Origin: Proales similis
Taxonomy: Eukaryota; Rotifera; Eurotatoria; Ploima; Proalidae
Length of the DNA: 64,000 bases
NCBI GenBank assembly: GCA_019059635.1
Contig: JAGVRJ010000004.1
Location: forward strand, 806,001 to 870,000
Direction: 5' to 3'
Below, in pieces: positions 54,557 through 64,000 of this stretch (the first letter of the stretch is position 1; each line of letters begins with the position of its first letter). The notes under the pieces were generated by a model. The model worked only from the letters and a program-made list of their open reading frames with translations, ran no database searches and was not told where the DNA came from. A program made the translations under genes and the position numbers.

Positions 54557-55586
54557 ATGAATTCGCCAACAGTCGCCAAGTGTCGTCATTTCGCTCTGCC
54601 CGCTTTGAGCGACCAAGAGGACGTGTATGAGAATCTGGCGCAATACGAAAAGCAGGTGCCTGCTGAAGCCGGCCACGGTGACATGGTGCTGATTGGCGAG
54701 AAAGAGCTGCGCTCAAAAAACGTGTTCTTTGTCTGCAAGAGCAGCGATTCGGCCGAAGTGAAACTATTGCAGAAAGACGAGACCGGCAGTGGCTACTGCT
54801 GTGTGCCAGTTGAGATCACGCGCGAAATAAACGACCCGATCGCGTTCTACGCCGACGCGTTCAACTTTCACCCGTACGATGAAGTAGACTTTTGCGGAAT
54901 TGAGATCGACACTGAGGCTCATCAAGAGCTGATCAGGAAGCAGACCGGAGGAAAGCCGGTCGCCTCAAATCGAAAATGCTTTTACTTTCTCTCTTACAAC
55001 GAATGGGACACTAGTGCTGGTCAGTGTGTGAAAGACTCGCTGCTCACTTGGCTGGCTCACTAACTCTTTACGTTTTGAAGGCCTGTTCATTTGGTGCGAC
55101 TGTTTTCTTGACGACTTTGGTCAAGGCAGATACGTTCGCCTCGATGCCGACATAGACCCAGAGCTTCTGCAAGAGAGCCCAGAGCGACGAAGAGATGCAA
55201 AAATGGAGGCCGAGGCGGAGAGACTTGCACGTCGATACGAGGAATTCACCCAACAGCTCGCTTCCAAGCCAAGCGGCTCTGAGGTCACCGTTTACGGCAC
55301 AACTTTCATTTGTCCGACCCTGGTCGACAGCAACGGCAGTTTCATGGTCACAATGAAACTGAAAAGCATCGAACGCAGCGATCAGACTGAGCCGTCGTCG
55401 CGCATCGAATGCGTCGTACTCGAGCACGACTCGGATCCGCCGCGCGATATTCAATTCACGCGAAAGGTCATCACACCCTACGGTCGTTTCGGTGGCGTTC
55501 CTTTGTGGTGTGCCAGTAATGTTCGTCTATTCATGAATGAGCAGGGCGGCGATGTTGTCATCTGCGACTCAGAGCTTTTCACTTAG
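54557..55586 (+). CDS. Unrecognised conserved-looking protein, 322 residues
   Basis: Two exons (54557-55019 and 55081-55586; acceptor GAAG/GC) give one frame of 322 residues. Both halves have normal globular composition: VFFVCKSSDSAEVKLLQKDE, DPIAFYADAFNFHPYDEVDF, FYFLSYNEW, LFIWCDCFLDDFGQGRYVRL, an acidic/Arg helix (MEAEAERLARRYEEF), then a beta-rich end with FTRKVITPYGRFGGVPLW. No signal peptide, membrane segment or known catalytic motif. I do not recognise the family. AATAAA follows at about 55627, which supports the 3' end. Confidence 0.75.
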
Positions 55587-55815
55587 ACCAGTTTGCGATG
55601 TTTTTATTTTATTTTGTCTGTTGAATAATAAAGCGAGGCCCCGTTTTGTCCAAGTTCTGGTTCGAGATTTTCAACTGCTTTGTCAGGTTAGATGTGGCAC
55701 GCATGGCTGTCGACTCGGCATATTGACCAGTCGAGTGCACGAGCAATCACACGTTTGTATGGAAGCGGCATTTTCGTAGCAACTCGACCGATACGAATTG
55801 CTAGGAGCAAGAGCG

Positions 55816-56472
55816 ATGCCAAAGTACTACTGTGACTACTGTGACACGTTCTTGACGCACGACTCGGTAAGCACCTCTGCTCCATGTCTCTTCTCTGCTC
55901 GCTTCTTAATTGAGGGCATCGTCATCGTCTAGCCGTCGGTGCGCAAGACACACAACATGGGTCGCAAGCACAAAGAGAACGTGCGAGATTTTTACCAAAA
56001 ATGGATGGAGGATAAAGCTCAGCGACTAGTCGACCAGACAAGTGAGTACCGCTTGAGATCGAAACTTTGACCGGATTGCGTTTTACTTAAGTTGTTTGCT
56101 AGCTGCGGCCTTCAAGTCGGGCAAAATGCAACCTGGAATGTTCCCGCCTCGTTTCCCACCTCCCATGATGGGTGAGTACTGTCTTGGCCAAGGTCTAGAA
56201 TTGTACAACTCTCTAACTCGCTGATGTCAGGCATGCCGCCCATGATGATGCCTCCGCCTCCACCGGGCGCCCCGCTCCCGCCAATGGCGTTCATGCGGCC
56301 ACCACCACCGGTGCCTCCGCCCGGAATGCCGCCTATGCTGCCACCAGGCATGATTCCGCCGCCCGGAATGCCAGTCTTGCCTGGAATGCCAATGCCACCT
56401 CCCCAGCTCGGCATGCCTCCGCCGATGCCACCTGCGCCTGTAGCCAGCGTCAATTCTGCTCCGTCCCAATGA
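55816..56472 (+). CDS. SNRPC: U1 small nuclear ribonucleoprotein C
   Basis: U1 snRNP subunit that helps recognise 5' splice sites. Four exons (55816-55866, 55933-56041, 56103-56171, 56231-56472) give 156 residues. The N-terminal C2H2-type zinc finger is complete: [14 protein letters not shown], then [24 protein letters not shown] and a Pro/Met/Gly-rich tail follow, as in the family. Poly(A) signal AATAAA is near 56561. Confidence 0.96.
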
Positions 56473-56958
56473 ACACCTCTCATTATTCCCAACGCAGCTC
56501 GTCTCAGTTTCATGTGTAATATATTTCGATGACGTTCTCGGTTATAAAATTGTTCGTTAAAAATAAACGCAAAAGTTGCCTCGGTTCGTTTTCATTTTTT
56601 TTTACCCGCTCTGGCCGAGTCAAGTCACCAGGGGAGTGTCCACTTATGCCGCATAATGGCGACTAACCAGACTTCGATCTTGTTAATATAATTCTTATCG
56701 ATCGATCGGGTGTGCGCTATTCGACCATGGGCAAGGTCCATTGCGCTACTCTATTGGCGTACACATTGGCATGTCCTTGTGAATTATTATTAATCTGGGT
56801 CGTTCTGTTTGGATTGTGAGACGCATAATCTTCATTGTACAAAACTCAATTATAAAGAAAGAGAGAACAGGAGAGGACCAGTGTGAATCGAAGAACACAG
56901 TTGAGTGACCAGTGCTTGAGAAGACCACCTGAAAAAGCGTTGTTTCAATTCACCAGCC
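56473..56958. other. Region between SNRPC and liprin-beta
   Basis: About 490 bp: SNRPC 3' UTR then liprin promoter and leader. No gene seen. Confidence 0.4.
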
Positions 56959-59070
56959 ATGGACGCACCTGTTTCAGCCGAAGCAGACAAGCACGAAGAT
57001 GGCACGCAGCGAGTCGACGATGCGCAGGAACAGATCGCGTCACTAGAACAGCGCGTTCAACTTCTGGAGGTCTGCTTTCAGTTCTCTTGTTTGGCTGGTC
57101 GAAATTTAATTTTTGACATTCAAGGACGAGAATCAAGCGCTCAGACAGCGGCTTGTGGAAAAAAGTCAAGCAGAAGCGAACGAGAGCTTCAAATTCAAGC
57201 AGATTATAACCGAGCTGATGAGAGCCAATGAGGACAAAGAGAGAAAACTGGAGGAGCTCACCAAACAGGTGTTGCGCTTCAAGAGAATTCAGGAGATAGT
57301 TCTGAACGCACAAGGCTCGCTCGGACGCCATCAAAACAGAGGTGCTCTATTTTTAGCCTTTTTGGTCTTTTCGGCGGCGCCTCGAATCTATTGCCTGATT
57401 TGTTCAAGTCTATGAAATTGACGAGCTGAGCAGCGAGATGAAATCGGCCACCATCGGCTACAGGCCGGACGGCATCAACAACACGTTAAACATGGCCAAG
57501 CAAACTTCGACCTATTCGATTTCGTCGTCGTCAAGCTCTTCGTCTTCTCACGACGCAAAGAACACACTTTCGCCGCCTGCTCCATTGGCCACCATCAGTG
57601 AACTAGGCTCGGACAAAGAGGCCAAAACAAGCAGCCTGAACAGATCTGAGTCAAAGCCGACGCCGTCTCGCGGAATACGCAATTTTCTCGGCAAGCTGAT
57701 GCGCGCCAGTCTGGTCAACATAAGCGACGCAGCTTCTCTGGACTCGCCCAGCAAAGAGACGAGCAGCAGCACAGCCAAGCAGAGCAAGAAGCAAATGAGC
57801 AAATCTTCAGTGGCCGCATTCAGACGAGGCGGCGTCCGTGCGACAGCCAACGGGCGCCTGCAGCACAATTACAGCATCAGTCAAGGAGCGCTGGACTCCA
57901 GGTCACTCAAGCAGCTACCAGATGCCACAACTTTCTCCAAATGGACTCCGGATCAAGTGTACGAATGGCTGACAAGACTGGGCTTTGCCGTGCCTCGCAA
58001 TCCCGATGGATCGTTCGCCAACAAATGGCTGCGTAGTGGCCTTCATCTACTCCAGGCCACTCAGCATGACTTTGACAAGGTGATTCTCTCTTTCAGACTG
58101 AATCTCATGATTGCCATCCTATTGACGCATTAATCTAGGAGCTCGGAATGAAGAATGCTCTTCATCGCAAGAAACTGTTCATCATTCTCCAATCGATGCA
58201 CACGCCGGTTGACAGCGGAGCAGAGGCCCAGTTCATTGACAAACTCAACCAAGCGTGGATCATAAGTAACTTATTCGTCCCTGAATTCACTCGGCGTTGT
58301 TTTCTTTTCATTTTCTGCGTTTGCTTCAGGATGGCTGGACGACATCGGTCTGCCTCAGTACAAGGACGTGTTCGCCGCCTGTCTGATGGACGGACGTATG
58401 CTCTATCATTTGAGCAACGAAGACTTTCACAGTCTAAAAATCGACAACGAACTTCACTACCTGAGCATCAAACGAGCTGTCCACGTCCTCAGACTGAACG
58501 CATTTGACCCGAACTGTCTGAGGCGACGTCCTAGTGGCGACAACGAACTTGACAAGAGTGAAGTTATGCTCTGGACCAATCATCGAGTGATGGAATGGCT
58601 GCGTTCCATCGACCTGAGCGAGTACGCGCCCAACTTGAGAGGAAGCGGTAAAGCCCGATTCGATTTTGCAATCCAAAACTTCTCTTCCAACTGCTTTGCA
58701 AGGTGTCCACGGCGGCTTGATCGTGTTCGAGTCGAGATTTAACGCGACCACTCTGGCCGACATATTGTCAATACCGGCGTCCAAGACTCTACTGCGCCGG
58801 CACTTGTTCTCCCTGTTCAACGATCTGATCGGCGCCAGGGTCCTGCAGAACAAGCAGGAAGCAGAGAAGCGAGGCGACTACCAGCCGCTGAACGCCTCTG
58901 GCCGCCTCAAAATGAACAAAAAGAGCATCGGCGGCATATTCATGCCCAAAAGGGCCAAGTCGCAGGGCTCGCACGAGTTTCTCTATGCGCCCTTTCTTAC
59001 GTGCGAACTGAAAAACAACGCCAACATCACCAGCCCGAACAGGTTCAAATCAGCTGAAGATATTTTGTGA
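56959..59070 (+). CDS. Liprin-beta (PPFIBP) with three SAM domains
   Basis: Scaffold that binds LAR-type phosphatases and liprin-alpha at synapses and adhesion sites. Seven or so exons. The N-terminus is a short coiled coil (EQIASLEQRVQLLEDENQALRQRL... KELTKQVLRF-like). A Ser-rich linker carries SRGIRNFLGKLMR, the conserved peptide before the SAM repeats. Three SAM domains follow: FSKWTPDQVYEWLTRLGF; GWLDDIGLPQYKDVFAACLMDGRML; and TNHRVMEWLRSIDLSEYAPNL. The end is FKSAEDIL. The coiled coil is far shorter than in vertebrate liprin-beta. Several acceptors are AAG. AATAAA at about 59130. Confidence 0.92.
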
Positions 59071-59288
59071 GAATTGAATTTGCAAGTTGTTCTTGTTCTC
59101 TCATTTTGCCCGAATGTATCAATGTATTTAAATAAAATTACCAGCCATTTGTTCGCCTCGTCTTTATTGGCCCAATGATGAGACAACATGAGCCTCATGT
59201 TCATTCATTTTGGCAAAGAATGAAAGCGCCTGGCGCAAAACAAAAACATCAAAACTCTCTCCAAGCAAGCAAACTCACCGAGTCTAGT
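59071..59288. other. Convergent 3' region, liprin-beta / A1CF-like
   Basis: About 220 bp of 3' flanks. It may also hold an extra last exon of the A1CF-like gene, because that gene's last codons overlap a CAG/GTAACT donor-like site at 59291-59297. Confidence 0.35.
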
Positions 59289-61932
59289 TTAGTTACCTGA
59301 TGCGTCCAGTGCGATCACATTGCCAGCGTGGTCAACGTGATGGATGCCAACGCTGTGGTGATTGGCAATGCCGTTCGATTTGGCCTGACTAACAGATAGG
59401 CCCGGAGAGGAAGGAGTGGACGAGGCGGATGCGATTTGCTGCAAAGAAATCACTTGTGAACAGGGCATCGTCTGGTTGAGATAAGCATAGTTCGGATCTA
59501 TTGGGTCTGCAGCAGGCGCACCAGCTCCGCCACCGAACCCATACGGATTGATTGCCTGAGAGTAATAGACGTCGGCCGGAAAAAGGCTCTGCATCAGAGT
59601 GGCAAGTGTCAGTTCGGCTGCTTCGTTCTTGGCCTCCTCGGCCGATCTCTTGAGATTGTTTGTGCAGAAACTCGCCTCATTGAAGCATCCCGGCAATTGA
59701 ACCTTTTGAATTCAGTCAAAGGTTGAAGGTCAGCTAGATAGAAGGCATGCAAGCCACCTTGAACATGTAGAGCGTCAACTCGTTGCCTTCTTGATCACAG
59801 CCTAGCGCGGTGTGCATCGTGTACACTGGCGATGAGAGCGAGTATTTCATGCAAGTGTCCTCCAGCGCCTGATAAAACAAGTTGCAACCGGTTTAGAGCG
59901 TTTACACAGTTTGATTTCATAAAATTAAAAAAAAAGAGAAATTTTGCAAAGCGTCAGATCAAGTTAAATGCAATCGCAATCATTCTAAAAAATCAACACA
60001 ACGATGCTCGGCTCTAACACATAAAGCGCATTGATTCTGGTTCGATTAGGCCCTTGCATTCTGGTTCAAACATATCCTATTTCGATTTAAACGATTCGTT
60101 TCTCGCCTCTGTCGGCTCTGATTCGTACTCGATTAAGTACCATCGTTTCATGTTGTGTACTGACCGTCCTCTTCTTATCTTTAGGGTTTATTGCTTTGTT
60201 CTGAAACCAACCTGAACTGGGTTAGCCGGAGTGTAGTTGATTGCCGAAGCAAATGCCGGCGACGAGGACGCCATGCCCGCTTGTGCAATCGATGCTGCAT
60301 GATTTCCGTTTATTGCCGGCTCCTTGAGGCAAACAACTTCAATTCCGACGCTTTTCTCAAACACACAGAAGCAATTTACCTGCTGCGACTGAATCACTTG
60401 TTTCTTGGCCGATGGACCTCCTTTCGGATAGCCGTAGTAGGTGCTGCGATGTGAGCCCGATGCCGATCGACCAGCAATCGGCTTTTGTACTTTTGCACCT
60501 TTAAAGGAGGCGTGTCCATTCGATGCATTGAACATGGCTTTTGGCGGTTCACCAAGCGGAAGGTAGCCACCTGGCTGAATCGCAATGCCGCTAATTGGAA
60601 TCGTTTTAAGAACGAAGCCACAACTTATGGCCCGCAGAAGCAGCGTTTACTTTTGAATATTTGTGGCCGGGTTGAGTATGAGTGGCATTGCTGCCGGCGG
60701 TGGGAATGAGACTAGATGCTGGTATTGAAGCTGAGCGTCCGCGATCGGCATCGGATAGGAAATTCCGAGCATTTGGCTCGCACCTGGCGCGATCACGTAT
60801 TCAGTGTTGTTTACGGTCAGTATTTGACCGGTTGAATAGGGACCGGCTCGATTGAAATTGAGCTTGTCCGCCGGCTTGGACAGACTGACTTCGATGATTG
60901 CTCCGTCGATTTCGGCTCCTTCAACGTGCGGCCCATGAGATGGGTAGAAAATCGCGCGGCGAGACGCTGCTTACCGTTCATGAGCGTCAGGGCGCTCAGT
61001 GCATCTTGTCGCTCTTTGAAATGCACAAATGCAAAGTCCTTCAGCTTTTTGACTTTTTCAACACTGTCAGGCTTGAGTTTTTCGAACTCCTCTTTGATTT
61101 TCTCCTCGCTGGTTGTGAGCATCAAATTGCGCACGTACAACACCTTGACCGTGGCCATGACCTCGTCGTCCACGTCCGGTTCTGGCTCAGCCCAGTCGAC
61201 AGCGATCGGCTGGCCAAATATTTGAATGCGATTTGGAATGAGTTTGCGTCGAGCGATTGCGGCCGCCCGATGGTTCGTGTATTGGACAAAAGCGAATCCT
61301 CGGTTTTTCGTCTTGTCGTGAGCGCTCGGATAGACAATCACGTCCACCACGTGATCAGTTACTTTTCTCATTTCGTCGAGGATTTCTTCTTTTTTCTTGG
61401 TTTTCGGTATGCCGCCTACAAACAAGCGGCAGTTGTCCACACTCTGGCACACGCCGATCATGCGCCCTTTTCTCAGCTCGTAGTTGTTCAGCTGACTGAC
61501 CGCTCGCTTGGCGTCCTGCCGATTGGTGTACATGGCAAAGCCGTAGCCTCGATTCAGGCCGCTGTACTCCATCATCAGACGAAACTCATACAACTGACCA
61601 GCAGTCTGCATAAGCGGCACCAGCTCGTCCTCAAAGCAGTCGCGAGGTATTTTCCCGATAAACACTTCGCAGCCTCGATCGGGCTCCGGAAGCGTCCAGT
61701 TGGGCGGAGGACCGAATTTCCTCTGTCCGTTCTCTTGAACCATCGGATAGCCGGTGCTACGAATTAGCTCTTCAATCTCTTCTTTTTTGTATTGAAGCTG
61801 AAGCTTTTCCTCGATTTGCGATTCGTCTGGCTCGTTTTCGCCTCGTGTGTCGCCATCCCCTTTAAAACGTTCAATTTGTTTTCGAATGCAAATCAGTTTA
61901 ACTAGACAATGGTCGGCTACCATTTGTCTCAA
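59289..61932 (-). CDS. A1CF/RBM46/RBM47-type RNA-binding protein
   Basis: Three RRMs plus a C-terminal double-stranded-RNA-binding-like domain. RRM1: [20 protein letters not shown] ... [14 protein letters not shown]2: [21 protein letters not shown] ... [15 protein letters not shown]3: [20 protein letters not shown] ... KDFAFVHF. A Gly/Ala/Ser-rich middle is spread over small exons, and the dsRBD-like end is [19 protein letters not shown] ... AAELTLATL. This layout is that of the APOBEC1 complementation factor / RBM46 / RBM47 group. The first ATG at 61932 (MRQMVADHC) is uncertain, as is the last exon. Likely a nuclear and cytoplasmic mRNA regulator. Confidence 0.9.
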
Positions 61933-62068
61933 AGCTATTCAATCGGCGTTTCTCTTGTGTCTGATCGACCGCGTCCTCCATGTGCTCTGTGCTTTCCTGG
62001 CCTCTCATTGATTAGCTGCTGTTAATCAATTCTTCATTGAAATATTTATCTAGCCAGAGCATGGCAGA

Positions 62069-62112
62069 GTCAGTCACTCAGTCAGTGTTTCAGTCAGTGT
62101 TGTAGTGTGTCA
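62069..62112. repeat. Imperfect (CAGT)n simple repeat
   Basis: Runs of CAGT/TCAG with interruptions, just upstream of the A1CF-like gene. Confidence 0.75.
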
Positions 62113-63090
62113 GAGCCAAACGAATTAAGCCAAAAACAAATAGAATAGCAAAATAAAGAGAAATGTGCGTAAGAATAGTGCCTGAGCATTCACATGGCCC
62201 CGAATGCAAGCTTTAATGAAGAGTTGCCAATGACGAATCATGTGATAGTAAACTGAATTGAATTCAGACGAGCCACAAGATAAGTACAGCAAGTCGAGAC
62301 GCATCGCTTGCCCTATTTGATCGGGCCGGAATTAAGAGGCCGCTTCTGCGTTCAAGCCATGTTATCAACAGATAGCGAATATTCGCCTCACTTAATCGCT
62401 TTGTTGTCCGCCCTGCCGCCCATCTCGTTCACGAGCAAACTCTCAGGTAAAGAAAAAAAAAGCGTCTTATCAGAGCGCTTGGCTCATTTTAGCGATCGGC
62501 TTTTATGGCGCGGCTTGTTTTATCACCTACTTAAAATTGCTCGGATTTCGAGCGACCGGCCCGATCGTAAAACCAAAAAGTTCAACTCAAAGTCGATTTG
62601 TGCATAGTCAAATGTTGAAGTGTTTCATTATCTCCGACCTATCCCCTAACTCGGACGCTCTTTTATATATTTAAATATTTCGAATGGATAGCGTTCGCGC
62701 TATGAATATGAATTACGACACCAACGCACCCCGGCCGTCCATGTCGCCGAGTGAGAGTGAGCTCGCTTCACATTTGTTGCTTGGTTATTTTAAGTAAGCA
62801 CGCAACCAACTCACTCCATTCTACTCACTTGTTCTTTTGCATGTTTTTGAATCGTCACACAGCCACTGAATGCCAGCGGTCAAAAGTCTCCGTCTCTTTC
62901 TTGCTCTCCGTGTCTCCATAACCGATTCATTTGTTTTGGTTGTGCATTTAATAAAAAACTCACGAGCAATCATCATCATTCATTTCGACTGGCGAAAATC
63001 ACAAATGCGATTAAAGATGATAAGCGAGTTTGCCAATTTAAATATCAGTCCATGCATCACCTACGTCCTAGCGTCAGGCAGCCAATGTCA

Positions 63091-63110
63091 ATGAGTCAGT
63101 CAGTCAGTCA
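63091..63110. repeat. Short (CAGT)n simple repeat
   Basis: About four tandem TCAG/CAGT units in non-coding sequence. Confidence 0.75.
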
Positions 63111-63729
63111 AGCACCGATAAGGCGCTCTCCTCCCAATTTAAGCATGTAATTTATTTTCTAGTTTATGGGCCGATGTCAAACAACCGTAAACCTGACAGC
63201 TACGTGAAGATAAAAGCCATGCGAGCACGTGTGGGCGCCGACTGACCCGAATCTGACCGACCAAGGCGAGCAGGTTGCCGACGCCTGCAGAAAATAAAAT
63301 TCAACTCATTGACCGCGTTTATTCTAACCAACGAACTTGAAGCATGTTTGAAAGTGAGGCCAATCGATATGCGCTCTTTTGTAATCTATTCAAATGAGAA
63401 TTGTGTTATTATTTTTGATCTGGTTTTCGGCCAGTTGAAGCAGTTGTGGCTTTTTGTTTTGTTTTGCTGGAGGTGTGATTTCTGTCAGAGCAGATATGAA
63501 TCTGAGTTGAATTGTGCTGAATTTTGCGCCGCCCGCTTCGGCAGGCAGGAATCGGCAAATACAGGAAAAACAAGACGCCCAGAGGAGAAGAGGCGTAGTG
63601 TGGTGGCGTCGGTCGATCACGAGCTTTTCGGTCGCTTTTTGCATTTGAGTATGATCTTCCCGCGTTGGTCTTTATTAGCGATGCAGTATTTTCTTATGTA
63701 ATTTTTACGCTTCAATGCTTTTTTCATGT

Positions 63730-64000
63730 TTAGAAATAAAATGAACTTGTAATATGAACAACAATCAACATAACAATAGAATGAGTACCGGCAAAACGAT
63801 TTAATTTGCCCGATGAGTTTAAATTGGTGTCCACGTTGCACAGATGAGAGTCACATGTTATAAAACAGGCGCGACTGCTCTGACTCTTCTGAACGCAAAC
63901 TGTTTGTCCGTCATTGGGCGTTGTCTGCTCGCTGCCGCTCTCGTCCTTGTCCTGGTCATTTTTTACCGCCTTGAGGTCGGCTAGTGATGCGCATCCGCGG
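63730..64000 (-). CDS. Ly6/quiver-like GPI-anchored protein, C-terminal end (partial)
   Basis: A frame open to the window edge reads 90 codons to a TAA at 63730-63732. It contains GQTVCVQ, ACFITCDSHLCNVD, and ends in a hydrophobic stretch (IVMLIVVHITSSFYF) at the very C-terminus. CxxCxxxxCN near the end followed by a Ser/Gly site and a hydrophobic tail is the pattern of three-finger Ly6/quiver proteins with a GPI signal. Only this part is visible, so the family call is tentative. The stretch before it (KNDQDKDESGSEQ) is acidic and low-complexity. Confidence 0.55.
   Translation of the reverse strand, partial: RGCASLADLKAVKNDQDKDESGSEQTTPNDGQTVCVQKSQSSRACFITCDSHLCNVDTNLNSSGKLNRFAGTHSIVMLIVVHITSSFYF

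Larger units (their letters stand above)
61933..63729. promoter_or_regulatory. Long non-coding stretch upstream of the A1CF-like gene
   Basis: About 1.8 kb, the largest gene-free stretch in the window. Frames at 62,308-62,607, 62,870-63,094 and 63,309-63,701 lack protein character or intron support. It probably carries the A1CF-like promoter, leader exon(s) and the 3' UTR of the Ly6-like gene. Contains CAGT-type simple repeats. Confidence 0.4.

Noticed and set aside
56112..56513. Gly-rich minus-strand frame over U1-C
   Set aside because: Antisense of the Pro/Met-rich tail of SNRPC; Pro codons read as Gly on the other strand.
60898..61767. 289-codon frame antisense to the RRM gene
   Set aside because: The minus-strand frame encodes three conserved RRMs; the plus frame has no recognisable fold.
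62308..62607. 99-codon plus-strand frame upstream of the A1CF-like gene
   Set aside because: No domain, no splice support, ends in lysine-rich low-complexity sequence; more likely promoter or leader sequence.
1..64000. Transposons, CRISPR arrays, rRNA or tRNA genes, viral insertions
   Set aside because: I looked for reverse transcriptase or transposase motifs, terminal repeats, regularly spaced repeats and tRNA-like TTCGA loops in context, and found none that hold up by eye.

Overview
This is a gene-dense nuclear window from an animal. About 25 protein genes lie in 64 kb on both strands. Most are split by very short GT-AG introns; those I could place are about 55-70 bp. The gene set is bilaterian: liprin-beta, an NR1-like nuclear receptor, ANKRD13C, an A1CF/RBM46-type RNA-binding protein and a Ly6-like GPI protein. 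Three genes (trichoplein, SCLT1, MORN3) belong to families tied to centrioles, cilia or sperm, so the lineage probably keeps cilia. Fused trehalose-6-phosphate synthase/phosphatase genes are typical of invertebrates. A compact-genome micro-invertebrate (for example rotifer, gastrotrich, flatworm or tardigrade grade) fits, but I cannot name the species from sequence alone. I saw no bacterial operon, CRISPR array, transposon or tRNA gene.

Region 1 (1-13.4 kb) is a trehalose locus. The 3' part of a trehalase gene faces four head-to-tail, intronless TPS-TPP fusion genes. The two outer genes differ from each other at both ends. The two inner genes are identical hybrids that carry the 5' half of one outer gene and the 3' half of the other. 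This is the classic product of unequal crossing over, and it gives a 3,223-bp tandem unit. A 785-bp GC-rich core is almost identical in all four copies.

Region 2 (13.9-31.2 kb) holds a coiled-coil/WD40 protein, a small frameshifted gene, fumarate hydratase, the lipid kinase PIKfyve and the JmjC oxygenase JMJD6, all on the minus strand, then TRAPPC13 on the plus strand.

Region 3 (31.6-47.3 kb) alternates strands: nuclear receptor, trichoplein, an intronless DNase II, IFRD1-like protein, a DHHC palmitoyltransferase, MORN3, ANKRD13C and a COX6B with a long N-terminal extension.

Region 4 (47.7-64 kb) holds SCLT1, CHMP6, TXNL4A/Dim1, a FAD-dependent oxidoreductase of bacterial/fungal-looking type, an unrecognised protein, U1 snRNP C, liprin-beta and an A1CF/RBM46-like protein. 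The last 270 bp hold the 3' end of a Ly6-like gene.

Many neighbours are head-to-head with 250-700 bp between start codons, which suggests shared promoters. The trehalose genes are the only clear functional cluster; the rest is mixed housekeeping and signalling. Reconstructed introns show a striking excess of AAG 3' splice sites.
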